NCBI GenBank assembly: GCA_029721435.1 | Contig: CM056580.1 | Span: 29,010,367 to 29,074,366, forward strand | Source of the DNA: Gymnothorax reevesii | Lineage: Eukaryota > Chordata > Actinopteri > Anguilliformes > Muraenidae | Direction: 5' to 3' | Length of the DNA: 64,000 nt | Part shown: in pieces, positions 12,815 to 26,709 of the stretch | Layout of the letters: every line of letters starts with the position of its first letter | Numbering within the stretch: the first letter of the stretch is position 1 | Program-made: the position numbers and the translations under genes | Notes under the pieces: model-generated | Databases searched by the model: none | What the model was told of the DNA's origin: nothing | What the model saw: the letters and a program-made list of their open reading frames with translations, nothing else

Positions 12815-12988
12815 CTTGATCTGCTGCCTGCGCAGCATGGCCAGCTCCCTCATGTCCCTGAAGGGCTGCAGCAGGTATTGGTAAAGCTGTGTGGTGGCCT
12901 CGGTCAGATCTCCGTATGCCTCATCCTCCTCCTGGTACAGCTCCAACAGTCCATCCATGCTCTCCACTGCCTTATGCTTCTCCAGGAG
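12815..12988 (-). CDS. jmy: JMY coding exon 2 (58 codons, coiled-coil region)
   Basis: A 174-bp exon in phase 0 at both ends, flanked by acceptor ctcctcag and donor gtgagg. It reads LLEKHKAVESMDGLLELYQ, then EEDEAYGDLTEATTQLYQYL, then LQPFRDMRELAMLRRQQIK, matching the JMY segment directly after exon 1 (human has DKHKNTESMVELLDLYQ and then QPFRDMRELAMLRRQQIK). It belongs to the long helical region preceding the proline-rich and WH2 domains. No further JMY exon is recognisable between 1 and 12814, so exon 3 and the rest of the gene lie left of the window. Confidence 0.95.
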
Positions 12989-13249
12989 CTGAGGAGCCAG
13001 AGGAAGTGAGTCAGTTCCAAGCCTCAAAGTCAGGAGGATTCATTCCCTCAATGCGGAAACATGTGGACTCATAGCCCTGGCCAGGACCATCACACTCCGC
13101 ATCATGGTCCTGGATCACTAGGCTTGTGAAGCACATACTTTTGGCTTTCAGGGCTAATTAAATCATGGCTGAAGGAGCGACAATATTGTTCCCACATATA
13201 AAGCATTTGCTTGTATATATGTTTACCTGAGGCATTCTCATTCAGCTTT

Positions 13250-13516
13250 ATTGAATTTGTATTTTATTTGTTCTGGATATCTTAATTCTGTTTGTCATCT
13301 TTGTGTGTTTTTTTATTTTTTTTTATTTTATTAATTTGTTTTTCTCTCTGTATAATTTTTAACCCGTAAAAGCCTACCATGGACTGGTGTTGGAAATTCG
13401 CACTTTGCTATAAACACTTACAGCAGTGCATTTGGGACCTGTGTATACTTAAATATCACAGCATCAATGTTACTGTGTGTCCATGTCAAATAAAGGAATG
13501 AATGAATGAATGAATT
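13250..13516 (+). mobile_element. LINE 3' end fragment with AATG tail
   Basis: A/T-rich sequence followed by ggactggtgttggaaattcg, a motif common near the 3' ends of fish LINEs, then gtcaaataaagg and an (AATG)n tail at about 13493-13516. No coding part remains. Confidence 0.45.
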
Positions 13517-16500
13517 AGGTTACAAATAAATCTTTAAATATTTCAACGGGTCCGAGTAGAACTTGTTTGTTATATTTCAGGAAAGGTTATACCATTGTGA
13601 GGAGCACTTAGAGTGACAAAAACAAAACTTAATCCGGTCAGAGTATTAATATTCAACTAAATAATCCATGTAAAATCTGAGACGGATGCCATTTTCTTCT
13701 TATCTTGTCAAGTGGAGTGCTGCTTGCGGTCAGTGCTTTCACTGGCAGTCAGAATTCATACTGCAGCAGTCACTTCAATTGACAGCAACATGGAGACTTT
13801 ACAACAAAATGCTATTCTTTTGCCAAACAAAGGCACATGTAGATCCATCCTGTCAATACAAGCATATGAGCGATCACTCTCTAAACACAGGCAGGATTCA
13901 TTCATTCATTCTCTACATTGTGGATTCACTCCAAATACAATAATAAGTGAATTCACTCCCCAATAAAGAAGTCACTGTGTAGGCAAATGCAGATAGAGAG
14001 AGTAGCTCACTGGACACAAGCAGGATTCAATGCCTACACAAAAGCTCATGTGGATTTAATGTTGAAAAAGGCGCTCAGTGTGGATTCACTCTGTAATGCA
14101 CACATGGAGGGGGCTTCCAACAGCCAGCGAGCCAACAGTCTAACCTTTTTGACTGAAAAGAAATGCAAATTAGTCTATGGATTCTTCAGCAGCAAATTAA
14201 CAGATAATAAATAAACAATGAAAATAGTTGACAATAATAGAAATAATTTATTATTTATTGTTTGAGATGTGTTTTATGATGCCTGAATGTTAAGCCAATA
14301 AACACAATTTGTTTATTGTAATATCTGCGATTTGTTTATTTGTTATGAAATAAAAAGCTGGATGAACGTCCTATGTGTGGTGATTCCATAATTTTTCCAG
14401 GCGGGTGTACGCTTGCTGAAGTTCAATTCAAGTTTATGAGCAGTACACTTTTTTCTCCACCAGGGGGCCGGTTGTTGAAAACCGTACAGTGTATGCTAGC
14501 TCCTCAGGTCACAAACTCCAGTTTGGAGAAGGTCTTGGCCTAAAGCTCGTCTGTGATTTAAACAAACCTTTGTGTTCTTTCGGCAGTTAGTTAGATGTTG
14601 GTTTGATCTGGGGAAAGTTAAACAGCCACAAAACTCCCACTGGAAATGTGAGGAAGCATGCTTGCTGCATATTTGCGTCGAACAAAATGAAACTGGAGTT
14701 CAAGTGTAAATTTGCTGTTAGACCTGAATTTCCCAGGCTGACCCATTGTGCTTAGGCGTCTGTTAAGAATAGAACATGAGGTAAAATAGCAGCCTTCCAT
14801 CGACAAGCCCACAAAGCTAAAGCAACACTTCCCTATATGAAGACAAAATCACACTTATTAAATTCAAATATGGTCAACATGAAGGGACAACTTCATAGTT
14901 CAAACAAAAAAGGTTTACCGCCAAAGGATTTGGAAATCTGATCCTAATCTCATCTCAGAGGGCTCATCACAGATACTGGTAATTTTCTGTTATCATTTCC
15001 TTATTTCAGAGAAGGCGACTTGAGGTGCGTGCCAGAGCAAAGACAACAACCGGTTCAGCTTAATGACCAGAGTAAAGGCACAAGGATCCCTTCAAAACTT
15101 GAAACAGTTTGTTTCAAAGAATCACTATTGTACAACTCAGACAAAAGGAGACCCAACTGAAAACTATACCGTGGGGACAGACAGCCGGGCTTCTCTACCT
15201 GCCTGACTGTGTCCTAGCAACAGGAGAGTACAAAGCCTCCATGCAAGAGGTGAAGTTACCAAAGTAAATAAGAACGGTCTTGGTGGAAAAAAAGGGCCAG
15301 GAACTCCACTACAGCACACTGGACGTCATTACTCAACATTTTTCATTGTTGTTTCGGCATGCTTTTGTCAGTCAGTACACTAAAATATGAAACAGAATAT
15401 GGAAATGAGCAGTTTCTTTTGTTCCAAAGTGGTTGCCCCACAGCAAAAATAGCAACAAGCAGAGAGGTTGTAATTTTCCAGTCAGTACTATGGGTGCTTT
15501 GTTTCAGTTCAGCAGCAAGCAGACCGGAGCACAGGGAGGTATCCATTGCATTCCACTCCACACGTGAGAGTCAAAGTTTTTTTTTAATAGCCTACTGAGG
15601 TGAAGTGTTTCCCAAAGCATTCCCCGCTAGAACTGGCGCGTACTGCCAAGCCATTTAAAGTCTCAACCAGGAATAAGCCAATGGGCTTTTAAGACAATAA
15701 ATGCAGAATGGTTTCCAGACGTGTTATGCCACAAATGTACAGTATTACTGTTTGCTTCTGATCATTTTTAATTTGTCCAATCATTTAGGGAGATCAGAGA
15801 TTCCTTCACCTCAAATACTTTGAAACTCACTAATTCATGGGTGACCATTTCGATGGTATAGATGAGAAATCCAGCTAAGATCCAACTTCATTTTTTTGCA
15901 CAATAAAGAAAAGGCATACCCTAACTTCAGTCTGAAGTCAGATTACTTCCAGTTCTCGCTTCCCTGCACATTCTTTGCCAGCTGGGAAGCTTGTCTTGGG
16001 ATATAACACAGTCCATTCGGTTGACAAATTGTTGACTGTCCAAAGGTAACTAAATGTCAACAGTCACCCACAGATTGCTAAAAATGCCTACAAATAAAGG
16101 AATATGACAGGTGATTCGACACTAAGTCTGGCTTTGTGCCCTCCCTCCGTACCCTGCCACACTTAAAGTACCATTAAAAAGTATCGGCTCCCTTTTCAAA
16201 ATCCCTTATTTTCTCTATTTGTCACGCAAATGGTTTCATATCATCATGAAACATGTACAATTAGGAGGACATGGAGCAACACAAAACAGTTTTCAGATTA
16301 TTTCATTCACTGAGGAAAAGATTATCCAACATCAACTTTATCCATCAGAAAAAATAATTGCTTAATAATTAAAAACTTTAAAACCAGTCAAGCAACCATT
16401 AGCAGCAACAATTGAAACTGAACATGTCTAGGGGTGTCGATTTTCCGCTTAAACAGGCAAGTCCGTTCATGAAAATTACCATTTCCATTTTTTAAAGATT

Positions 16501-17013
16501 GAATCATGAAAGTGGAACTTTATTTGGGTTTTCCTTGTTTTTTTTGTCAATTATTATAGAATTTTTACGGTAAAATGAGAGAAATAAATGATAATTAGTA
16601 CTTGAGTTTCATAAATTTGATATCTTGGGCTCCTATTTGAAGTCCTAGCTATTTATCCCTTCAACATCAGTGTCATATTAGGCAATAAATAAATAAATAA
16701 AATAAACTGCATTTTGCAGCATATAGCAGTCTATTCAAGTCAATGGGATGAATAATTTGAAGCTGGCATGTCCACGCTTTTCGCCATTAAATTAGTAATT
16801 TCAAGTTTCTACAACAACTGTCACGTATGTAACTTATTACTTTAATGATGACAAGCATTTGCATGCTAGGTAGTGGATAATTCATTGCATAGACTTGAAC
16901 AGATTGCCAACTAGAAACGGTTATCAGCAGGATTGGTAGCATTACTGTTGCGCAGATTTTGGTTGAGGTTTGCCAATGAACGAGATCTGACTAATCGTAA
17001 GGCAAGGAAGCTG

Positions 17014-17031
17014 TATTACACGCGTGTAATA
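17014..17031. repeat. 18-bp perfect palindrome
   Basis: tattacacgcgtgtaata is its own reverse complement. Short, in otherwise plain sequence; it may be chance. Confidence 0.5.
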
Positions 17032-17699
17032 TCAAACATGTATGACTAGGCTGTATAATACCAATTTTTAATAACTTATGGGAAAAAATATCATACAAGA
17101 AACTTCTGTTGGCGACACGGTTCAGTCAGGATGGCTGCGATCATCGAATCACGTTTTGGGAGAGGGCATGTTTCAAAAATCAATTTCAGCCATTAACATC
17201 AGTGTTCATGTTGCTTTCGGTATTGGTTAGTGTTTCAGTGCTCAATAAAGATTTCATCAAGACTTATTTTGGCAGGTTACTGAGCTGTAGTAACGAGTTC
17301 CTTCTGTGCCAGTAAAGAACTGGGAAGGCAGCAAGGGATTGGCCAGCCCTCTGGCCCTGCCAGCCAGCTGCACAAACAGGCCGGGAGTCTTAAATCTTAA
17401 AGATGAAGAGACATTTCCACTAGATATTACTTCAATTATATCTCCTGCCTAATTACTCAATAAAAGTACTACCAGTTTAATCTTGGAGCAAAAGTTTATT
17501 GCTTTCGTTGTTTTTGGGCTGTAACTTTTCAAAAGCAACCAAAATGTTGATGACGTCATACTGAGAACAAAAAAGCCAGTGACCCTGGGATTACACAGAG
17601 GCGTGTTGAAGACAGCAACAGCCCACGTGAGCTTGCGTGCGCAAGTCTCCTGACTGGGGTGCCCCACCGAGTGCCTGCGAGCTCACACGTCACAAATTT

Positions 17700-18606
17700 G
17701 GAGGCGTTTCTCTTGGCGAGCAAAGATGGCATCCAACAACCATGTTATGGTTAAACATAGTCCATCTATGGAACAGATTTGCACTAATGCCGGAAACCAG
17801 ATTATTTAAAAGAATATTACGATGGAAGCGGGAAATTTGTCATAATAATTGGTGTGCCGCTGTAAAAGGAATTTTAGAGGAATTTAGATTTGAATATTTT
17901 TTCAATGATATGCCCAACGCTGACCTCAACCTGTTCCCTCATTTGATGATTCTGAGGTCGGAGAAAACGTGGCGAGATATTCAAACTGAAACTAAGAAAG
18001 TATTGAACTTTTAAAACAAAATTCCGACTAGAAAATTATCTTGAAGGGTGTATGCCACGCCATAAGCGGCCCTTATTAGTTTAGTTTAGGTCAGGAACTT
18101 TTCCATTACACAATGAAACTGGCCGTTGGCAAGGCAAATCTGTAGAAGAAAGAGTATGTTTAGTTTGTAATGAGGATTGTGTGGAAGATCAATGTCATTT
18201 TTTGTGTGAATGCCGATCTTATACTGCACCGAGGTTTATTTGAATGTATAGCTATGTCGTATGCTGATGTAGCTTCGGGAGAAATTCATATTTATGCTGA
18301 AACATGAAAATAGGAAGGTTGCAAGGTATCTGTTTAATGCATATGAAATGAGAAGATAACTGCTGTACAAGAGTACTTGATATTGATTTAAGATCCCCGA
18401 GTAATGTTATTGTGTTTTAATGAATTGTGGAGAGAAGTCTCAATTCACAGGAACTGCTTTTGTTTTTAATGTAATCATTTTGAATTAACAAATAAGCCTG
18501 CCTGGGCTGGGTTCCAATGTTTCTATGATAATTGGGTCTGTTTTAAAATTTCTGTAATAGAACACGTCACTGATAATAAATAAAATATACAACACAACAC
18601 AACAAC
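17700..18606 (+). pseudogene. LINE ORF2 C-terminal remnant
   Basis: A frame through 18012 reads LFKRILRWKREICHNNWCAA followed by VKGILEEF, and continued reading past frame breaks gives GTFPLHNETGRWQGKSVEER, VCLVCNEDCVEDQCHFLCEC. This is the C-terminal region of non-LTR retrotransposon ORF2 proteins: a GRWQGK-type block and a C-x2-C...H...C knuckle. Several stops and frameshifts follow. The end aataaataaaatata then repeated acaac at 18581-18606 resembles a LINE 3' tail. 5' truncated and dead. Confidence 0.7.
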
Positions 18607-19820
18607 CTGACTTTCCAAGTTGTGACATCAACAAATGACAGTTCGTCCATAAAATGTGCGTGTCTGTAATACACTGTGATACACCCTTTGTGCGTGTCTG
18701 TGATACACCCTGCCAGATAGGTCATACTGTTTACCAAGCAACAAACTCGTCTAGGTCTATGAAGAGCTAAACATAAACTTGCATCAGCATCTAGATATGG
18801 AGAGTCATGGCCACCAATGCGTGTTTGCCATGTGCTTCGTCATCCGTCAGTCAACAACCAGCGGCTGAGTGTTCACAGCGCAGCAGGGCCGGACGGCTAT
18901 AGAATCGATACTGGCGAGATCACCTGGTAATTACAGAATCACGCGTGATCACACAAGACAACGCAGTATCTGTGGTATTAAATACAACATGACGTGACAT
19001 TTGGACACTTACTTTTAACAACAATGTCAATTGCAACAAGACCTGAATTTTGGATTAACCCGAAAGAGGCCATGGGTATGCCTATCTTCAGGAAACTTCC
19101 AGTAATTATTCTTGGTTTCTTCAAAACAGCTATCCCTTTTTCCATACTGTTGCGGATGTGACATCGGACAAAGCAAATTTCAAGAGGTACCCCGATGCAT
19201 CTTGTTCTGCTGCTTTGGAAAATTTCTTCTACATATGGACAAATATACAACAGGTGACTACTTTCAGACTGATATTTTAGTAACACTCCATCATTTAAGT
19301 ACATTTACTTTCATCACAGAGTAGTGTGAGACCTGGTAGCCTACTTCACTTTGGTGAATAAATTCCATTGAATTGATGTTTAAAATCAACACGGCTGGCA
19401 TTACTCAAGCATACATGGTCAGCCTAATTTAACCCCATTATAAATTAGATATCAACTAAGACTGAGTAACCAAGGGGACAATCATGTTTCAACAAAAGGC
19501 CTGTAGTGCAGGATAATTTTTACCTAAAACAGATGCTCATTTAAAAACTTTTTTTTTGTTTTAATGCAGGTTTTCATTGCCTTATCATTTTGTCTGAAGA
19601 TCTGAAATAATTCAGTGAAAAAATATGCAAAAATACAAGAAACCAAGAAGGGAGGAAATATTTTTTCATGGCACTGTAAGAGACAGTTTATGATGAGAAA
19701 GAGAGGAACTACAAACTGCCAAAGAGGTCTGTCTCAAAACACACTTGAATACAGTCATCACCAAAACCTTGCATTTTACCATCATGGACATCAAAGAACT
19801 GCCTTTTGCTAAACGACAGC

Positions 19821-21395
19821 TACAACCCCAATTCTGAAATAGGTGGGATACAGTGTAAATTGTGAATAAAATCAAAACACAATGACTTTCAAATCACACC
19901 AGCCAGTATTTTATTCACAATAGAACCGAGACAACATAGCAAATGTTGAAACTGCGAAATTTTACAATTTTAACCACAAAATGAACTCATTTCAAATTTG
20001 ATGGCTGCTACGGTCCGAAAAAAGTTGTGACAGGGGCCTGTTTACCATGGTGTCTTCTTTTTAACACTGCGTGGAGGCGTCTGGGCATTGAGGAGACAAG
20101 TTTCTTGAGTTAAGCCATTGGAATTTGATCCCACTCTTGTTTAATACAGGCTTCCAGCTGCTGTAGAGTTTTGGGTCTCCTTTGACAGACTTTGTTTAAT
20201 TATGCGCCAAATGTTCTCAATCGATGAAAGATCAGGATTGCAGACAGGCCAGTTCGGCACATGGACTCTTCTACTATGAAGCCATGCTGTTGTATTAGCT
20301 GCAGTATGTGGTTTTACATTGTCCTGCTGAAATACACAAGGCCTTCCTTGGAATAGATGTCATCTGGAGGGGAGCATATGTTGCTCTAAAACCTTTATAT
20401 GCCTTTCAGCATTCATATTGCTTTTTAAAACATGCAAGTGTCCCACACCATATGCACTAATGCATCCCCATACAATCAGTGATGCTGGCTTTTGAACTGA
20501 ACACTGATAACAGGAGGGGTGGTCTTTCTCCTCTTTAGCCCAGAGGACACGACGCCCATGATTTCCAACAAGAATATCAAATTTGGACTCGTCTGACCAC
20601 AGGACACTTTGCTACAGTCCATTTTAAATGAGCCTTAGCCCACAGAACACAGCGGCGCTTTTCGATCATGCTCAACAATGGCTTCCTTTTTGCATGATAG
20701 AGTTTTAGGTGGCATCTGTGGATGGCACAGCAGACTGTGTTGACAGACAGTGGTTTCTTGAAGTATTCCTGAGCCCATTTAGTAATGTCAATGGCAGAAT
20801 CATGCCGGTGAGTGATGCTGTGGTGTCTGAGGCCCGAAGATCACAGGCATCCAGTAAAGGTCTTCAGCCTTGTCCCTTATGCAGAGATTTTTCCAGTTTC
20901 TCTGAATATTTTGACGATGTTATGCACTGCCGATGATGAGATCTTCAAAGCCTTTACAATTTGACGTTGAGGAACATTGTTTTTAAAGTATTCCACATTT
21001 TTTTTAATGCAATCCTTCGCAGGTTGGAGAGCCTCTGGCCATCTTTACTTCTGAGAGACTCAGCCTCTCTAAGACATCCCTGTTACAGCCAGTCATGTTA
21101 CACACCTGATACCAGTTAACTTAATTACTTGCTACATTCTTTCAGCTGATTCCTATATATTGTTTTTTCAGCCATTTTTTGCCTGTGTCCCAACATTTTG
21201 GAGACCTGTTGCAGCAAGAAAATTTGAAATGAGCTCATTTTGTGGATAAAATGTACAATGTCTGTTTCAACATTTGAAATGTTATTTATGTTCTACTGTA
21301 AATAACATATTGGCTCATGTGATCTGAAAGTCAGTGCATTTTGATTTCATTCACAATGTACACTTTGTCCCAACTATTTCAGAATTGGGGCTGTA
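19821..21395 (-). mobile_element. Decayed Tc1-like transposon with transposase pseudogene
   Basis: TA-bordered ends: caaccccaattctgaaatag at the left and its inverted counterpart at the right (ctatttcagaattggggctg), with long subterminal inverted similarity beyond. The minus strand carries a Tc1 transposase: [20 protein letters not shown], then FQQDNVKPHTAANTTAWLHS, then SSIENIWRIIK. All three catalytic residues (D in SDES, D in QQDN, E in IENIW) are still visible, but frame breaks and stops occur upstream and between. Confidence 0.9.
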
Positions 21396-22169
21396 CAAGA
21401 AGGACTTGTTAGTGCACTAGGACAACAGTGGGGAAAACAGCCCCACTTGAGGGCCCGGAGAATGAGAGAGGGGGTGAATTGATTCAATGCTTTCTTTCAT
21501 TGGACTGTCCATAACAGACCTTTGGCCTTGAATACTGAACTGACTATGATGATTTACAGAAAACAGGCACACAAACAACATCCAGAAAATCAGACAGATA
21601 CACCTAATGCAGGAATTCTAAGATGAAAATGCTATAGAACAAAGTTTTACAAGATGTCCAACTGAGATAGTGGCTCCCACTTCAATTGTGTGGTGTTGAA
21701 GCGGGATCTCAGCCTTTTGCAGAGCAAAAGCACGCTGCACCCTGTTCCTATGAGCAAGATACACCTCTAAAACGTGTCACCCCACTAGGCCAGACACGCC
21801 CAGCATGGACAATGAGATTCATCCCTCCGTCTATTAAGCACCAACAGTCATCTCTTTCCCAAATATAACGTGCTTGTATGGTTATTCAAATCTGGGATCA
21901 CAAACTATTCCAACCTTCCTGGTAACTGTATAAAAACTCATGAATTCAAGCAATGATGACTTTGATTGTTCTCACAAGTAGAGAATTAATAGTGTGAAAC
22001 AACGGAAAGGAAAGGAAACGCGGTAGTGCAGTGGTCAAGTAGGCCAAAATCAGATTTTGTGGCAGCTTTTTCAAAAAGTTGTAGTGACAGCTGCAATATT
22101 TTGAGGACGAAATTGCAAGGCAGCGCAACATTCACGTGGATTGGTTGAATTTGCTTCAATAATTGGATC

Positions 22170-22187
22170 CAGTGTTTCCCCTACATT
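22170..22187 (+). mobile_element. Solitary hAT-like terminal repeat
   Basis: cagtgtttcccctacatt has the form of a fish hAT 5' terminus. I found no inverted partner within the following 1.3 kb, so the element boundary is open. 22190-23550 has no other recognisable feature apart from C/G-richer sequence near 22310-22500. Confidence 0.4.
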
Positions 22188-24555
22188 CATTCAGCAGCGG
22201 GATTACGAGCGCCGCTGCTGAAATTTCACATGATCATTTTTATCAATGCGCTACTAATGACGTTTACTCGCACTGTGCGAGCGCAACAACATACAACGTC
22301 ATTTTGGTCTTGTTTTGAGTCATCAACGAGCGCATCAAATCCTGTCGGAACCCCTTAGGACACCAACGTAAAAGGTAACGTTCAAGATTATACACGGTCT
22401 ATATAGCGCAGGTAACGTAACGTGAACGTAACAGCGTAGCTCCTTCGGGCAGTTAGCGGGAAGAGAGAGTGACGGTGATGGCGAACGGAGCAGCGATTCA
22501 GAAAGATTAGCAGTAAGTTGACAGAAAATGCACTGTTTGTCCGTTAATAAATGCTATAGCTTCTCAAGCCAACAGTCTTATGCCATATTAGCAGTGGCGT
22601 GCCGTCAGATGTCAGGAAGGCCTTCAGTAACATCACCCTTTCCCGCATAATTGCTCTTTAACTGTTTGCGATCAGGTTTGCCTGATTTGCATGATACGCA
22701 AAGATTAACGAATGACAAATCGATTACCTATTGGCTATGTTGATATAATTGATGTGACTCCGCAAGGATGACAATCTGCAAAAAATCCAGAACTTTCGCT
22801 GACTTTGCGGCAATTAATTTCATTATTATCACCCAGCTGTGCATCGTACCTAACAACACACTTTAGTTCAGAAACAAAATGAGTCACGTGATGTCAGGAG
22901 CTCTATAGGCTCACAGTTCGAACTTAGAGCACACGATTTTGCAGCAGTGGCTAACGAGCAGGCATTTTCATTTTGAGTCATGGTTGCTGCATGCCACAGA
23001 TGGAAGTACTCTAATCATGGTTCAACAGTAAAGCTGTAAAACTCAAAACCATTCAGGATAACTTTTATCAATGATTTTGATTTAACTGATTCATATTATT
23101 CAGACAGACTTTCAGCACATTTCACAAGTAATATCGCGTCAGCTATGGTCTTCTAAACGCGTCAAATCGCATACTAAAGTATTCACTAACTTCGGCAATT
23201 TAGAGTCTCCAGATGAGCCCGACGTGCACTATTTGGTTTTTGGAGAGAAAATTGCAGTCCCTGGCATAAACACGTGATCACCATGAGAGTACGCAAACTC
23301 TACACAAAGAAGCCCTGGATCAAAAAACCACTACCTTCTTGTAATGAGGCAACCATATCCATTCCATCAATGAAATAAAACAGAACACAATTTTATTCCT
23401 CTAAATGTCAGGAAGCCATTCAGATTAATATTTGTCTGAAAATAACATTAAAACAATAAATATTAAAATGAACATTGCATTTAGAAAAGCTCTTTTCAGT
23501 AATGAGAGGGAATCTCACCTCAACCAATACCAATATGTAGCACCCAGCATCCATCCAATGCAAATCCACATTCTGCAGGTTACAACAGCGTGGCTTCATA
23601 GTAAAAGAGTGCAGGTAATAGACTGGCCTGCCTGCAGTCCAGACCTGTCTCCTATTGAAAATGTGTGGCTCATTATGAAGCGCAAAATATGACAACGGAG
23701 ACCCCAGACTGTTGAACAACTGAAGTCATACATCAAGCAAGAATAGGAAAGATTTCCACCTACAAAGCTTCAACAGTTTGTGTCCTCAGTTCCCAAACGC
23801 TTATTGGGTCATTCCGTGTCAACTCAACCAGCCCCCCACATCAAAATTTTGATTTCGATAAAACTTTGCACATTTCAAGAGAAATGCATTGGCAGTTCTG
23901 AGGTCAAATATTTCAGCTCAATTTTTGCTAGTTCCTGTAGGGAAGGGCAGTCAATTTTAACAACATTGGCGTAATTTTGGAGGGAGTTTGAGGGCCTCAG
24001 ATATGCATTCTCAGAGCTGACAGACCCACAAGTTTCATTTTGTCATCCAAAAAGTTGCTGAACACTTGGCTTGAGCTACTTTTTTTACTCAGTATGTTTA
24101 GTTTACCTGTGCAGTAGCTGGAAAAAAACAAAAAACACCAACCGGATAATTTTTTTCAAAATTCAATGCATTTATTATTCAGTAACTAATCAACATAGAG
24201 CCCTGAGACTTGGTATGCAAACTGTTGGTCAACTTTCTGAAGGCCATAAAAAATATCAAAGTCACAATGGTTGTATTAAATGTTTTATTGTCCTTTGTAG
24301 TTGGCTTAAGAATGTAAAGTGCATAGTTTGGGTCATTATAGTGGCTTTATATCTCAAAAGGGACACAAGTGATCAATGTCATATTTTCAGTGCTTGAAGG
24401 CATGGGTCTTGGGTCTAACATATTAAAAAACTGGAGATGTAAAACTCTTCCTTTAGACTGTCCAGCATGCCAATCATATTAGGTGTCTAACTTAATTGTC
24501 GGAGCACCTTAGCCATGGTGTAAGTAAAAAGATGAATGCGACACATACACTTTTT

Positions 24556-24908
24556 CACCTCCACCAAGGTGGTGTTTCGCTGGCGTTGGTTGGTTTGTGT
24601 GTCTGTCTTTTAGAAGGATATCGCAAAAATGGCCACATAGATCGTTAACCAAACTTAGCAGGATGTTAGAGTAGCACAAGAGGAACAAGTCATTAAATTT
24701 TGGCAAATCTAGGCCAAAGCACAGCTGAGCTATAGGCCAAAGTTCAAATCCAGCTATGCTGACAAAGATTTCAAGTCTTCCAATGGGCTGGATTTTTAAT
24801 TGGTGTGCTTTTGGGTTTTTCTGCCACCTGGCGGTGGAATGCAACAATACCCTACATTAGCCAACGAAAATAACTAATGCACAGAGTAGCCTTGGCATGG
24901 CGGAGGTG
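24556..24908. mobile_element. MITE with GC-rich ends
   Basis: Left end cacctccaccaagg (24556-24569) pairs imperfectly with ccttggcatggcggaggtg (24890-24908). The interior has no coding sequence. It lies inside the large-TIR element and resembles the class of short elements at 2146, 30366, 38228 and 46635. Confidence 0.55.
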
Positions 24909-25346
24909 CTGTGCTCCCCGAGTGCTCGTGTTTCATAATGAAATAGGTTAATATACATTTTTATGAGACATGTTGGTCACATTACAAATATGATGACATC
25001 TCAAGAAACATCAGAATAACTACTGAATGATTGAAAACAGGTTGTGACCAAGGGATTGCTTTGAGCCTCCCCAGTTGCCAATTAACAAGCTGCCACTGCT
25101 ATCTACAAGTATATACTGTATAAGGCCATGGGGTGGAAAAACCCAAAATTTCAGGCATGGGATTATCAGGGATTTCAGTTTATACTTTGTTAAATATAGA
25201 AGTGGGGAATTTCAAAGTTCCATTTATAACCCTGGAAAGGTCTTGGGTTTTAAAATCATTGGAAAATTTATTTTACACAATAATTATTACCATGGCTACA
25301 CTGTCATCTTTTCAGAAAATATTTTTTTCCAGCTTCCCTTAATTAC

Positions 25347-25470
25347 GTAAGGGATAATTAACGAGAAGGTGTGCATTCCACGGTTTTAATGCACGTTGCG
25401 TCGGGTGGTTGCCTCCGCGAAGTGCATTAAAACCGTGGAATGCTCACCTTCGAGTTAATTATCCCGCTTA
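25347..25470. repeat. Long hairpin, arms about 47 bases
   Basis: The left arm (from taagggataattaacgag through attccacggttttaatgcac) pairs with the right arm (gtgcattaaaaccgtggaat through gttaattatccc) around a loop of about 27 bases. Twenty bases at the core are perfectly paired. A related ccacggttttaatgcat copy occurs at 26168. Confidence 0.75.
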
Positions 25471-26230
25471 TACCATGGTCAATTGCCAGCAATAGCAACT
25501 CGCAGCATTGAGAAATTTTTGGTAAAAGTTTTGCATTTACACTAAAAAAAACCGAGCTGGTAATCATTAAACAGGCGCCGCGCCTTCTCATACCCAATAG
25601 CCTACTATAAGCCAAGTTAAATGTAACCAGCTATCTTAGTTCATCTTACGTTCTTGGAGAAAGAATTTTTTGCACACGCTTACATCCGTTTACCAGCTGA
25701 TTTGATAACGGATTCCAGCTGAAATGGAGATTAGTCATAACGCAACATTATGTGCGATTATACAGACTGTGGCTAACTTGCTACCCACAATTACAACGAA
25801 CTTATGACGGCTTCCGCAGTCAGCGAGCTGAAGTCTGCTGGCATAGCACGTAGCTAGCGAACTGTCAGCAGTTGAAGTGCACACGTTAGCTTCCTTTGTA
25901 ACCGTACACAATTACAATCATTTAATGAATAAAGCCTGAGTACTTCGCTCCTATAATATTTCCGGTCATTATTGCTTGAGTACCTATAGTTAACCGCCCT
26001 GCAGGACGCAACTTATAAGACGCCGCTATATTTACTGGAGATAAATGAGCAGCTAGGTTATCGTTGTACCTGGCCGAATACCAGGTCTAACGTTGCTAGG
26101 GTTACAAGTTGGCTTGTGGATGAATTTCGAATGGTGAAACGACCGTAGCCGAACTACCTGTGCGGTTCCACGGTTTTAATGCATACCTGCCAGCCAATCA
26201 GAAAAAAGTATTCACTCAGACCATGGTATA
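25469..26230. mobile_element. MITE-like segment with 12-bp perfect inverted ends
   Basis: tataccatggtc at 25469-25480 and gaccatggtata at 26219-26230 are perfect inverted copies. The left end abuts the hairpin and the right end lies just inside a copy of the hairpin arm. The terminal motif is itself nearly palindromic, so chance is possible. Confidence 0.45.
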
Positions 26231-26709
26231 AACTATAATAAATCTGATGGCAGCACTGGTATATAATGACAATTCTTTTGTATGTCAAATACTGTGCTGG
26301 TAAGAGTAGATAATGATGCAACAGTGCTCGGTAAATGAAACAGTGTGATCATTAAAATTTATTGGTGCGCTCTTCAATCAAAAATCATGGTATCTAGGCT
26401 TAAACGAATGCCAAACCACTATTATGATGGGCGTGGTGTAAAACCCAAAAGTAACAGTTTTACATATCAAGTTTTTTTAATATGTTAGACCCAAGACCCA
26501 TGCCTTCAAGCACTAAAAATATGACATTGATCACTCATGTCCCTTTTGAGATATATACCCTCTATAATTACCCAAAATACGCACTTTTCATTCTGAAGCC
26601 AACTTCCAAGGTTATTAAAACATTTAATACAAACATTGTGACTTTGATATTTTTTGACAGTTTGCATACCAAGTCTCAGGGCTCTATCATCATTATTTAC
26701 AGAATCATA

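Noticed and set aside
17637..17729. N-terminal part of the plus-strand frame before the LINE similarity
   Set aside because: Only codons from about 17.7 kb onward resemble LINE ORF2; the earlier part has no similarity.
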